Assembly: GCA_019057775.1 (NCBI GenBank)
Contig: JAHLWT010000123.1
Span: forward strand, 1-38,744
Reading direction: 5' to 3'
DNA from: Promethearchaeota archaeon
Lineage (GTDB): Archaea; Asgardarchaeota; Lokiarchaeia; Sigynarchaeales; SOKP01
DNA length: 38,744 nt
In this document: positions 1 to 9,900 of the stretch, piece by piece
Layout: every line of letters begins with the position of its first letter
Numbering within the stretch: the stretch's first letter is position 1
Translations under genes and position numbers: made by a program
The notes under the pieces: model-generated
Databases searched by the model: none
The model's input: the letters and a program-made list of their open reading frames with translations, nothing else
Told to the model about the DNA's origin: nothing

Positions 1-70
1 CAACTAGAGAGGACCTAATCTATTTTGTCGAGTGAGTGGGGTTTGACATTAAAGTTTTTTTTAGAAAATA

Positions 71-847
71 TTATTTTGCTTCAACTTTAGCCCATATTTC
101 ACCAAATTGGATACTATATGACACAATTTTTAATCCTTCAGATTCTATTTCTTCTTTAAATGTGTCTAAAGTATATTCAATATAATGTGATTTATCAAGT
201 CGATAATCTAAACCTATTTCTTTCTTGTATATTGAAAGCCATGACCTATTTATCATAGGAACACGTATTAGAAAATGCTTCCCTAAATTCTTAATTTTAG
301 ATAGAAATATATTTCTTTCTTCAATATGTTCTAATACATTTGATAGAACTATATAATCGAACTTTTCTTTGAATTTGAATTTAGTTGCATCGCCATTAAT
401 ATATGTAATATTATTCCTATTAGAAAATTCTCTAGCAAAATTTATTTTATTTTTTGAAATATCAATACCAATTACTTTTTTGGCTTCTTTTGCGATATCT
501 TTTGTTAAAAACCCTCTACCGCAACCGATATCTAAGATTTTTGAATTTTCATCAATATTATTGGTAAAAAATTGATGAAAGTTCATAATTCTATGTTTTG
601 GATGTATTCCTTTATTTAATTTAGTGGCAATAGTAGTAATTTTTTTATAGAGGAGATTATGAAGTTCTAACAAAATTTTAATATCATTTATACTATTAAA
701 AAGAACTTGTAAATTCTCTATACTAATATTAGAATTTTCTATACTTCTTTTGCTATATCGATTTTTTTCAATTGTAGAGATTATTTTGTCTATTAAATAT
801 CGAAACTTTTTTAATATTCCAAGACAGAATTGAATAAATTTTCTCAT
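71..847 (-). CDS. Class I SAM-dependent methyltransferase
   Basis: This 258-residue protein probably transfers a methyl group from S-adenosylmethionine to a sugar or lipid-linked glycan in the cytoplasm. The Rossmann core starts near residue 103 with motif I (ILDIGCGRG, 104-112), followed by the acidic motif II region (VIGIDIS, 125-131), a GDAT segment near 152 and FDYIVLSNVLEHIEE (163-177), typical of the Methyltransf_11/25 group. The first 100 residues are Lys/Ile-rich and helical and may recognise the acceptor. Start ATG at 847. It follows the GT4 gene at 872-1987 on the same strand by 24 bp and is probably its operon partner. The substrate cannot be read from sequence; the glycan role comes from context. 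Confidence 0.85.
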   Translation of the reverse strand: MRKFIQFCLGILKKFRYLIDKIISTIEKNRYSKRSIENSNISIENLQVLFNSINDIKILLELHNLLYKKITTIATKLNKGIHPKHRIMNFHQFFTNNIDENSKILDIGCGRGFLTKDIAKEAKKVIGIDISKNKINFAREFSNRNNITYINGDATKFKFKEKFDYIVLSNVLEHIEERNIFLSKIKNLGKHFLIRVPMINRSWLSIYKKEIGLDYRLDKSHYIEYTLDTFKEEIESEGLKIVSYSIQFGEIWAKVEAK

Positions 848-871
848 AATTATTAATTGATAAAAATATTT

Positions 872-1987
872 TTATTTTTTTGAAAGCCAAGTATATATTT
901 TATAATATTTTTTAGCAGTTTTTATAATATCATGATTTTCGATCGCATAATTTCTGCTTCTTTTAGCCATTTTTTTTAATTTATTTGGTTCATTAATCAA
1001 TTCTTTAATTTTTTTAATAAGTTGATCTATATTTCCTTTAGCATGAAATCCTAATTTATTATTAGAGATAACATTATCAGGATCAACATTCAAACTAATG
1101 ACAGGTACTTCATATAACCATGCTTGAATAAATGTATTAGGAAAACCTTCATAAATCGAAGTATTAACAACTAATGATGCTTTTTCATAATAATAATTGT
1201 CATTTCCTGTTGGAACACCATTTATAAAACTAAAATTTTTTTGTTTCATACTGAATTTGATAATTTCCTTTTTCATATAATTACCAGGACCAATTAATAA
1301 GAATGCTACATTTAAATCTCTCAAATTTTTTGCTATTTCTAAAAAAATTTCAGGTCTTTTCACTTCTTTGAGACTTGAAATCCACATTATAATTGGAGGA
1401 TATTCCTTTTTAAATGGTTTTTTAGGAATTGGATGGCCAGATCTAATAACAACAGACTTAATACCATAATTTTTATATAATTCATCTTGCATTTGTTTTG
1501 ATAAGACTGTTACAATATCAGCTGATTTAAGGCCAAACTCATAAAGTTTATAATGAAATTTACTTAAATCTTTGAAACCACGTATACAATGACTAATACT
1601 AGCGGCAGTGAATACAAATTTCTTCCTTTTTATAAATTTTGCAAAAAAAGCCCAGAATCCTGTTAATTTGCTAGCTTCTCGAAAGTGAAAAATATCAAAC
1701 TTGAGTATATGAAAAAATTTTAAAAACAATTTTATGTCATAAGAATAGATTAAATTTAATAGTTTATCAAAAAGATTCTTAGGGGGAGATATTGGCTTAT
1801 CAGCGATATTATATATTTTTATTCCATTTATAGTTTCAAAATTCTTCTGGTTTTGCTTTACTTTTAATGTAATAAAGTAAAAATCAATATTTTTTCTATT
1901 TAAATTTTGACTAATAAGTTTCATTTGTCTTTCTGCTCCACCAGCTGAATAAAATGGATGGTTTTTAAAACGAATTGCTATTTTCAT
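872..1987 (-). CDS. Glycosyltransferase family 4 (GT-B fold)
   Basis: This 371-residue protein has the GT-B layout. The N-terminal acceptor domain begins MKIAIRFKN and carries the glycine loop SAGGAERQ (14-21). The C-terminal donor domain includes LLIGPGN (230-236) and the donor motif EGFPNTFIQ (280-288). Most GT4 enzymes have E-x7-E here; this one has E-x7-Q, a variant in which the second acidic residue is replaced. It probably adds a sugar from a nucleotide donor to a lipid-linked glycan on the cytoplasmic face. Start ATG 1987, no Shine-Dalgarno, with an AT-rich TATA-like tract about 25-30 bp upstream. It lies just upstream of the methyltransferase, suggesting a two-gene transcript. Donor and acceptor are unknown. 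Confidence 0.88.
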   Translation of the reverse strand: MKIAIRFKNHPFYSAGGAERQMKLISQNLNRKNIDFYFITLKVKQNQKNFETINGIKIYNIADKPISPPKNLFDKLLNLIYSYDIKLFLKFFHILKFDIFHFREASKLTGFWAFFAKFIKRKKFVFTAASISHCIRGFKDLSKFHYKLYEFGLKSADIVTVLSKQMQDELYKNYGIKSVVIRSGHPIPKKPFKKEYPPIIMWISSLKEVKRPEIFLEIAKNLRDLNVAFLLIGPGNYMKKEIIKFSMKQKNFSFINGVPTGNDNYYYEKASLVVNTSIYEGFPNTFIQAWLYEVPVISLNVDPDNVISNNKLGFHAKGNIDQLIKKIKELINEPNKLKKMAKRSRNYAIENHDIIKTAKKYYKIYTWLSKK

Positions 1988-2210
1988 TTTTATTGGATTT
2001 TTAGGTATGCAATTTTTTTTAAAATTTCCTGTGTAATTATTTTAATGAAAATTTTAGTGAGTTGATATATTAAAAGAAATTTTATAATTTTATTTTAAAT
2101 TATCTACTACTTAATTAAAATAATAAATATATTTTATTTCCTTTAGAGATTTGGGAAAAATTCTTAATAATATCTAATTAAAGCAATAATTAATTTATTT
2201 GAAATTATAG

Positions 2211-2218
2211 TTTATAAG
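2211..2218 (+). promoter_or_regulatory. TATA-like box for the asparagine-synthase-like gene
   Basis: The tract TTTATAAG resembles an archaeal TATA box. It sits about 47 bp before the ATG at 2262, which would give a leader of roughly 20 nt. This is a sequence-match inference only. Confidence 0.4.
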
Positions 2219-2261
2219 TCAATAAGTAAAATAATTAAAGTTCCTTGCTCAAATATTAACA

Positions 2262-3935
2262 ATGTCGTTTATATTATCAAATAAACCTTTAGATAGTTTA
2301 GAAAAAAAAAATAAAATTTATTTAAAAGGAGATTTTATCGAGAAAGATAAACATTTACTTATTTTTAGTGGAATTTTATATCCAGAAAATCAAATAGATG
2401 AAAATCAAATTCTTATTAAAATTATTGAAAATGGAATTGATTTTATTACTAACTTAAAAGGGGTTTTTTGTGGTATTTATTATAATATTAAAAAAAGTCT
2501 GTTATATGCATTTAATGATAAATATGGATATAAAGATTTATTTTATGCTTTTGATGGTGATCTTTTTATTATTTCAGATAAATTTAGTAATATAATATCT
2601 GCTAAGAAATATGAATTTAAAGATGTTGATATAAATAGCATATATGAATTTTTATATTTTGAATATCCATTATTTGATAAAACCTTTATTAAAACAATTA
2701 AATTTCTCCCATTAGGAACTATTTTAAAAATAGAAATAGACAAGAATTTAATCAAAAAAATACAATATTATGATTATGGTTTTAAAATTGATAAAGATCT
2801 AGACCTTGATTATGCTATTAATAAGCTTGATATATTATTTAACAAAGCATTTTATAAAATTAAAACTCTCTTTCCTCCAAAAACTATATTTGGTTTAGGA
2901 TTGAGTGGGGGGATGGATTCTCGTTTAATTGCATTTTATGCACTTAAACATAACTCAGAGATTAAAACATTTATTTTTGGAGAAAGAAATTCTGATGCTA
3001 CGTATATTTCAAAAAAAATAGCACATCTTTTAAAATTAGAACATTATGAACTAGGATTTAAAAGAAATTTCTACAAATATTTTGATAAAAGTATAAATTA
3101 TAATCCAATGATGAATGTACAATATACTTGGTATTATGCAATATATAGATATCTACCAAAATTTGATGAATTATTAACAGGTTTTAATGGAGATAATCAA
3201 TTTGGATCTCATTTAAGGCAATCTGATATGGATATAAAAACTGATGATGAATTTTCTAAAATTATTTTTAAAAATTACTGTGAAATAAAAGATATTAATA
3301 TACTACATGAATTTGTTAAAAACGACTTAATATATTCATCTATCAAAACTAATATAATAAAATTCTCACTAAATTCTTCAAATTCAAAATATTGGCAGAA
3401 AAAAGAAGAGTTTAATTATAAATACCGTCAAAGGATTTTTATTAAAAATAATCCTTCCTTTAATTTTTTTGGTTTATATGAACAAATCTCAATATTTACA
3501 AATCCTGAATTAACAGAATTTTTAATGAAAATTCCTTTTGAATTCCGAATAAATCGCTTTCTTTTCTATAAGTATCTAAGAAAAAAATGCCCCATATTGC
3601 TAAAAATTAGAGCAGAACGTAATCTACCAATTAGATATAAAAATTTCTTTCTAAAATTTATATATCGTTTTTTTTCTTTTATTGATAATAAGTTTAAAAC
3701 TCATTTAGTTTTTAGAAAGTCCCATAAACAGATTTGGGATTGGTTATCTAATTATAAACCTTTTAGTAATTATATCTATAAATTATTTACAAAAAAAAAT
3801 GATTTATTCTATAATTTATTTGATTATGATAAAATTTTAGAACTAATTTCAAAATGGATATGGAATTCAGATGAGATTTATTTAATATTTAGATTTATAA
3901 CTATTAAATTATTTTTAGATAAATTTCAAGATTAG
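2262..3935 (+). CDS. Degenerate asparagine-synthase-like protein
   Basis: This 557-residue protein has the asparagine synthase B architecture with altered active sites. The N-terminal domain (about 1-170) looks like a class II glutamine amidotransferase fold, including the YAFNDKYGYKDLFY region (82-95), but it lacks the Cys2 nucleophile (it begins MSFIL). The synthetase domain keeps the PP-loop as SGGMDSR (215-221). The second ATP/substrate motif, normally GEGADELFGGY, appears as GFNGDNQFGSHL (307-318). It may therefore be an ammonia-dependent or different amide- or ester-forming enzyme, or a non-catalytic partner; compare the intact AsnB at 28006-29790. Related proteins occur in surface-polysaccharide loci. 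Start ATG 2262. Its stop abuts the stop of the convergent GT4 with no spacer. The exact reaction is not assignable. Confidence 0.82.
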   Translation: MSFILSNKPLDSLEKKNKIYLKGDFIEKDKHLLIFSGILYPENQIDENQILIKIIENGIDFITNLKGVFCGIYYNIKKSLLYAFNDKYGYKDLFYAFDGDLFIISDKFSNIISAKKYEFKDVDINSIYEFLYFEYPLFDKTFIKTIKFLPLGTILKIEIDKNLIKKIQYYDYGFKIDKDLDLDYAINKLDILFNKAFYKIKTLFPPKTIFGLGLSGGMDSRLIAFYALKHNSEIKTFIFGERNSDATYISKKIAHLLKLEHYELGFKRNFYKYFDKSINYNPMMNVQYTWYYAIYRYLPKFDELLTGFNGDNQFGSHLRQSDMDIKTDDEFSKIIFKNYCEIKDINILHEFVKNDLIYSSIKTNIIKFSLNSSNSKYWQKKEEFNYKYRQRIFIKNNPSFNFFGLYEQISIFTNPELTEFLMKIPFEFRINRFLFYKYLRKKCPILLKIRAERNLPIRYKNFFLKFIYRFFSFIDNKFKTHLVFRKSHKQIWDWLSNYKPFSNYIYKLFTKKNDLFYNLFDYDKILELISKWIWNSDEIYLIFRFITIKLFLDKFQD

Positions 3936-5141
3936 TTATCCAACAAACTCGAGAATTTTTTCACATCTCTTTTTATATGAATGATTTTTTGCTTTTTCAT
4001 AAGCATTATTAATTAATTTATTTTGTAGTTCTGTATTGTTAAGTAAAATTTTTATCTTTTGACTTAAATCTCTTGGATTATCCACATTAAATAACAAAGA
4101 TTCATTGTTACCACATAATTCTTTAATTCGATCAACATCACTAGCAATCATAGGAATTTTTGAAGCCATATATTCAAAAATTTTAAGAGGAGACATCCAT
4201 TTTATGGTTCTGCATTTTAATGAATAAGGAGCTAATAATATATCAGCAGATTTAAGATAATAAGGAATTAGTGTATTACTTATAAATTTTAAAAAAGTGA
4301 TATCACAATCTATTTTATTTTCTCTAATATATTTTTTCCATTTTTTTATTTCTTTATTTCTTCCACCTATTAAATAGAAAGAGAATTTATCTTTGTCTAA
4401 ATTTTTTGCAGCATTAATAATAATATCAATACCTCTGTCATTTGCTAAATTGCCTGTATACATAATAATTTTTTTATTCAAAGGTAAGTTTAATTTTTCT
4501 CTTAAAATTGATTTTTTTATGGTAATTTGATTATACCTTTCTAAATCAACAGCATCTTCAATTACAATAACCTTATCCCTTAAAAATCCTTTTTTTATAA
4601 AACTTTCTTTCAAAGAAGACTCTATTGTAATAATTCCTTTGATAAAATTACTATTTTTTAATTTAATTAATAGATCTAATATAGTATCTTTTTTTGATTG
4701 GTGTAGTTCAAAAATAGAAAATTTTTTATTTATAATTGCGTAATATGGTACATTTTGAGTTCTTCGACAATAAATCAGATCTATGTCCTCTTTTTTACAA
4801 TAGTTAATTATTCTTCTTTCTGGATCAAAAAGATATTTTAAAATTGATGAGGTTCTAATTAGCATATCCATAACAAATATTAAATATGGTCCTAAAAATC
4901 TAATTTCTTTGAAATAATTTAGAGAATAATCTCGAAAATATTTAATTTTTATATTTTTATCAATGTCATAGAATTGAACGATATTTTTCACTTTTAAGAA
5001 ATTTTTATCTTCAAATATACGTCGAATGACTAATATTTCAACATCATGCCCTAATTTTAAGAATCCTTGAGCGTGTTTCATAGTATTTATGCTATGAGCC
5101 CATTGAGAAGGGATATGGTCAGTTATAATTGCAATTTTCAT
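3936..5141 (-). CDS. Glycosyltransferase family 4-like protein
   Basis: This 401-residue GT-B protein begins MKIAIITDHIP, with an acceptor-binding N-terminal domain and a donor domain containing MYTGNLANDRGID near the middle and SPLKIFEYMA (317-326) in place of the usual E-x7-E loop. This SPLK-FEYMA signature belongs to a recognised GT4 subgroup that keeps only the second Glu. It probably acts in cytoplasmic assembly of the surface glycan. Start ATG 5141, with no Shine-Dalgarno but a TATA-like box centred about 24 bp upstream, so the transcript is probably leaderless. It converges with the gene at 2262-3935, the two stop codons being adjacent. Sugar specificity is unknown. Confidence 0.87.
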   Translation of the reverse strand: MKIAIITDHIPSQWAHSINTMKHAQGFLKLGHDVEILVIRRIFEDKNFLKVKNIVQFYDIDKNIKIKYFRDYSLNYFKEIRFLGPYLIFVMDMLIRTSSILKYLFDPERRIINYCKKEDIDLIYCRRTQNVPYYAIINKKFSIFELHQSKKDTILDLLIKLKNSNFIKGIITIESSLKESFIKKGFLRDKVIVIEDAVDLERYNQITIKKSILREKLNLPLNKKIIMYTGNLANDRGIDIIINAAKNLDKDKFSFYLIGGRNKEIKKWKKYIRENKIDCDITFLKFISNTLIPYYLKSADILLAPYSLKCRTIKWMSPLKIFEYMASKIPMIASDVDRIKELCGNNESLLFNVDNPRDLSQKIKILLNNTELQNKLINNAYEKAKNHSYKKRCEKILEFVG

Positions 5142-5456
5142 TTGAAGAAAGCGAACTCATATATTTATATTCTAATTATTTAATCACATTTGAAATCTTT
5201 TTGGTTTCTGAATGATATAAAATTCTTAGTATAAGTTCAGAGTAAAACAAAATCGAAAAATAGATTATGATAACTTTCGAGTTATTTAATTATAGGTTTT
5301 TATTAGGGTTGGGTTTTTTTTCCCATTTTATTTTAATTTCTATATTTGGAAGTAAGTTCTTGCACTTTTTAAATTTCTTATCATCCTGATCTACTCGAAC
5401 TTGTAATTAATGAAAAAAACATTTTATTTCGTTTTATATATTAGTGTTTAAAAGAT
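5142..5456. other. Intergenic region with a small hairpin
   Basis: No convincing gene is seen in these 315 bp between two minus-strand GT4 genes. It carries the promoter of the 3936-5141 gene at one end. At 5270-5285 there is a 6-bp perfect stem (ATAACT/AGTTAT) around a TTCG loop, and at about 5315-5330 a T8 run flanked by TGGG and CCCA. Either could serve as transcript-end structure for the upstream GT4 at 5457-6623, but both are weak. Confidence 0.35.
5158..5170 (-). promoter_or_regulatory. TATA-like box of a probably leaderless gene
   Basis: On the minus strand this reads ATATAAATATATG, centred about 24 bp before the ATG at 5141. That spacing places transcription start at or next to the start codon, as in leaderless archaeal mRNAs. 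Inferred from spacing alone. Confidence 0.45.
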
Positions 5457-6623
5457 TTATTCCTTGTATATTTTGATTATTTCCTTAATAACACATTCCC
5501 ATGAATAGTTATTCTTTGCTAATTGAACATTTTTTTTATAGATTGTTTGTATCTCTTCATCTTTAAGGTTAAGAGCTTTCACTAATTTTTCACTTAATTG
5601 ATCGACATTTTTTGGTTCTACGAGAAAACCATTTTCATTTTCTTTTATGGCATCAGGTATGCCTTCAGTTGAAGATGCTACAATAATCAACCCCATTGAG
5701 AGTGCTTCCGCTATGGTTAAAGGAAAACCTTCATGGATGGAAGGTAAACAAAATATATTTGCTGATGCATATACTTCTGGCATTTCATTAAGTGGAATAC
5801 TGTTCAAGAATGTGACATTATCCTTGATGTTCAATGACATAGTTAGCTGTTTAAGCTTTTCTTCTAACTTTCCATTGCCTAGGATGAAAAAATGTACTCC
5901 ATTGAATTTTTCTAAAACCATGGGAATTGAATTTAAGAGGTATTCTACCCCTTTTTGAACATCCAACCGTCCAACAAATAGTACTTTTTTAAAATCATTA
6001 TTATTAGGTAGATATTTATCAAGATATTCAGTAGCTCCAATATTAGTAAAGATAGAGGTGTCAACACCATTTGGGATAATTTTAAGTTTTTTTGATTTAA
6101 TTTTAATTTTTAAGAAACGTTCTTTAAGAGATTTACTTACACATATTATTTTTTTGAGTTTTTGGTATATAACTCGTGTAAATATGTTATCAAATATATT
6201 TTCAAATATAGCAGTAAGCCCGACATTTAATCTCCCTTGAACAGTCAATACCATTGGTCGTTTGAATACCAGAATATTCATTAGAGCAGAAAATAATGAT
6301 ATGGGAAAGAGCCTACCTTCGATATGAATTACTTGAATATTGAATTTTTTCACTAATTTTGGCAGTTTTATCATTGCCATTGGCATGAAACCAAAACTTG
6401 AGATCTGGGGGAAAAATCTTATTTCAGGGATATTGAATGAATGGAATCTGTATACCCAAAATCCATCAGTTTCTACTAATTTAGGAAAAATTTTTTGATA
6501 TCTACTAGTTATCACGTAAACCTTATGCCCAAACTTAGCTAATGTTTTTGCCGTGTTGTAGGTTGCTGTTTCAACACCTCCCTTGTGTGGAGGAAAAAAA
6601 TGCGATATTATAAGAATGTTCAT
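5457..6623 (-). CDS. Glycosyltransferase family 4 (canonical)
   Basis: This 388-residue protein is a textbook GT4. The N-terminus is MNILIISHFFPPHKGGVET with the GGVE loop at 15-18. The donor domain contains VLFVGRLDVQKG, a FILGNG turn and the complete E-x7-E motif EGFPLTIAE (298-306), followed by a GIPD segment. It probably transfers an alpha-linked sugar in a retaining reaction onto a lipid-linked acceptor at the cytoplasmic membrane face. Start ATG 6623; a TTTTAAAT tract at 6653-6660 is a TATA candidate. It is divergent from the large membrane protein gene at 6990. Confidence in the family is very high; the donor sugar is unknown. Confidence 0.93.
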   Translation of the reverse strand: MNILIISHFFPPHKGGVETATYNTAKTLAKFGHKVYVITSRYQKIFPKLVETDGFWVYRFHSFNIPEIRFFPQISSFGFMPMAMIKLPKLVKKFNIQVIHIEGRLFPISLFSALMNILVFKRPMVLTVQGRLNVGLTAIFENIFDNIFTRVIYQKLKKIICVSKSLKERFLKIKIKSKKLKIIPNGVDTSIFTNIGATEYLDKYLPNNNDFKKVLFVGRLDVQKGVEYLLNSIPMVLEKFNGVHFFILGNGKLEEKLKQLTMSLNIKDNVTFLNSIPLNEMPEVYASANIFCLPSIHEGFPLTIAEALSMGLIIVASSTEGIPDAIKENENGFLVEPKNVDQLSEKLVKALNLKDEEIQTIYKKNVQLAKNNYSWECVIKEIIKIYKE

Positions 6624-6989
6624 ATTATTAAATGCTCTATTAGTGCAAAATAATTTAAAAATTTGTAATTTTTCAATATTTAAAAAAAAATTTCGCTGTT
6701 TGATTATCTCTATAAATGATTTTAGTTAATATCAAAAAAAAGTTTATTGGATTTTTGAACTTAGAGAGGGAAAAAAAAATCGAAATATTTTAAACCTCTA
6801 ACTCACTGAAATTTTATTTGACTCTTTAATAGATTAAAATAGCATATCTGTTGAATTAGACAATCAAATTTATAGAAAAAACCTAAATTATTATCTTATT
6901 CATAAATATCTTGACACACAACTAATTGTTTAAAAAACTTATAAGCGATTTTTAACTTTAATTATCATAAAATTTAACAATTAAATAGA
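6624..6989. other. Divergent promoter region
   Basis: These 366 bp separate the divergent genes at 5457-6623 and 6990-10160. I see no gene, RNA fold or repeat, only A/T runs plus TATA candidates: 6653-6660 for the minus-strand gene and 6937-6945 for the plus-strand gene. Confidence 0.5.
6937..6945 (+). promoter_or_regulatory. TATA-like box preceded by A-run (BRE-like)
   Basis: ACTTATAAG, preceded by an A-run that could act as a TFB recognition element, lies about 49 bp before the TTG start at 6990. It is the clearest TATA match ahead of this gene. Confidence 0.45.
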
Positions 6990-9900
6990 TTGGAAAAAAA
7001 AATTAAGGCGCAATGGTATTTCTATTTGAGAGATAAAAATAACATTCTTAAACGTTCTGTAGTAACAACTGGTATTTATATCTTTATTATATTTTATATC
7101 ATTTTTTTAGTAAATGCTTGTGCTATACAAGAAGAAACTCCTTTTAAAAATACTCTACTATTATTCTTGGGTTTCTCTTTATTGATTATTGGCATATTTA
7201 TATCCTTTAATATCAATCCTCAAAATCGAGTCATTACATTTTGGTTCATTTCAGAAAATTTGTTTAAAATAATTGTTTTATCTTTGATGATTATTTTCTT
7301 TTTTTTAATTCCATCTGTAACATTTTCATCAATGGTAATAGCTTGGCATGAAGTTCAAATAACTAACTTGATCCGAGGATTAATATTTATTATTGGTTGT
7401 GCTTTCTTACCTGGTTCATGTTTATTCAATATATTCTTTCCAAAGAGCAGAATTCATAAGAGATTTGGAGTTGAATCTTTTCTAATTAAACTAACATTAT
7501 ACCCATTTTTATCATTAATTTCATTGGGAGTTATTGTACTTATATTTGATCAATTTGGTCTTACAAAAGATTTAATCACATTTTTTCTATTAATATTTCT
7601 AATATTCATATTTCTTCTTGATATTATTATCCAAAAAATTAGAAATCAAAAAATAATAAGAATAATTCATCAACTAACAGTTTCAAAAAATACATTTATT
7701 ATATTATTAATCTCAATAGGGATTATTATTTTTTCAATTGGTATTAATTTAGATACAAAATATTTAATCCCGGGAGATAGTTGGGTGGGAATTGCACATG
7801 CAAATTATATTGGCCTTCCTGAATTGTCATTAAATGAATCTTGGGTGGCTTCATGGAAATATCCCCTATTTTGGGGTTATCCTACATTTGCATTAGGTGT
7901 TTTGAGTGGGTTACCTTTTATTAATATTAATGTTCTATTAACACCTTTTCTGTATTTATTTGTTACGACCATATATTTATTTATAAAAGCATTATTACAT
8001 GGATTTAAAGAAAAAGTTATAATATTGTCAACAATATTAACAATAACCTTTTCAGGATTACTTAATCTTACGACAATTTCTGATGTTTTTGAAAAAGGTA
8101 ATATATCTGACTTAATTTTTGATGGAATCATAACTTTTCGTTATAAAAGTTTTGGCATTTTTCTATCATTATTAGGTTTAGCTTTATTTTTCATAATTTC
8201 TAAAGATGTTATTAAAATAAAAGATAAACGGCTATTGAAATCTGAACAGTTTAAGATAATGAATTTAGGAGCGATATTCTTAATAATAAGTTTTATGACT
8301 TATATGTTTCCTCTACTTTTTGGTTTAATTATTCTATTTATCTACTGTCTATTTATAAAAAATCAGAAAAAATATAATATTTTGAAAAGTCTAACCTTAT
8401 TTTTATGCTTTTTTGTAATATATTTCATTCTTTTTGATATATTAATGAATTTTTATCTTAGCGAAATTTTTATTAAAAAGATCTTTTTCTTTTTTGAAAT
8501 AGATCTCTTACAATCTATTTTAGTAACTTTTTCATACTGGCAAGTAGTTTATTCAATCTTTTTTTTTATAATTTTGTTTTGTTTCATAATTCAAGGAATT
8601 TATTTCATATATATTAGAAAGAGAAAAAGAAAAGGCAATATTCGATTCAGAGGTGAATCATTAATTGCATTTTTTATATACATTTTATTTATAATAATTT
8701 TTATGATGTTTTTTGTTATATATATACGTTCTATCTTAAATAAAGAAGCATTGAATAATATTAATAATCAATTTATATTTTATTACTTAAACGTCTATAT
8801 TTTCCCTAGTATTGGGCTTATAGGAATCTTAGGAAGTTGTTTATTATATTTTTCCTATAAGAAGAATAGAAATTTATTTTTAATTTTAAATATTTGGTTA
8901 ATAATTGTTTTTATAATCGCATCACTTCCGATTTTTAAAATTTTCTTATCAGATTTCCCAAATATTCCTACCTTGGAACAAGCAATTAGACAAATCTCAA
9001 ATACGGAGTACAATAACATGATTTATTGGTTTACTCGAACGTGGTTTTATGCGATCCCGGTAATTTCTATGCTTTTTGTAATGGGGATAATGAAATTTAC
9101 TGAATACCTTAAAAAAATTAGATTTTTCAAGCGAAAAATATTTTTAGGATCTACTTTAAAAAATTTTTCTGTATCAATATTTATATTTTTCTCAATGACA
9201 AATTTAATTGTTGTTGGGATCTATTGGCAGAACCATGTGTATAATGTTAGTGATGAAGAAGCACAATCTATTGGATGGATTACAAACAATATTCCTGATG
9301 ATTCAAATATTTTAATGGGCGCTGAATTTGATCAACACCTTGTAAGGACTTTAGATTATGGTATATATAAATTACGGTATTCTATCGAAGAAGCATATAA
9401 TGAATATTTTAATGGAAATACTTCATGGTGGCTAATACCTTATAATTATGATGATAATTGCGCAATTACTATGGTAGATGAATTTGAGGGAAGAGAGAAT
9501 GTATTGAAAATAGAAGATAATAATACTAATGGGAATGCTAGAGTAAATTTTAATTTTAATATTCCAAAAAAGCGTGGAACTATCCAATATTATATATATT
9601 CGACAAATCCGTTTAATACGTTATGGGTAGAACTCACAGACAGGAGCATTGATGGTCTCCATATATGGAATGGAAATTTTACCTATTTTAATGGAAGTGA
9701 ATATGTGAAACTTCAAACCTGTGAAAAAAATAAATGGTACTATATAATTTTAGAATATGAATGCTCGGATTTTGATTACCATGGCCTAAATCAATATGAA
9801 TGGCGTGTAACTATAAATGGTAATGTATATCGCAATTTGACAATGTATCGTAAAAATCCTGAGTTAACTTTTATGGAATTTACAACGGATATAAAAAATT

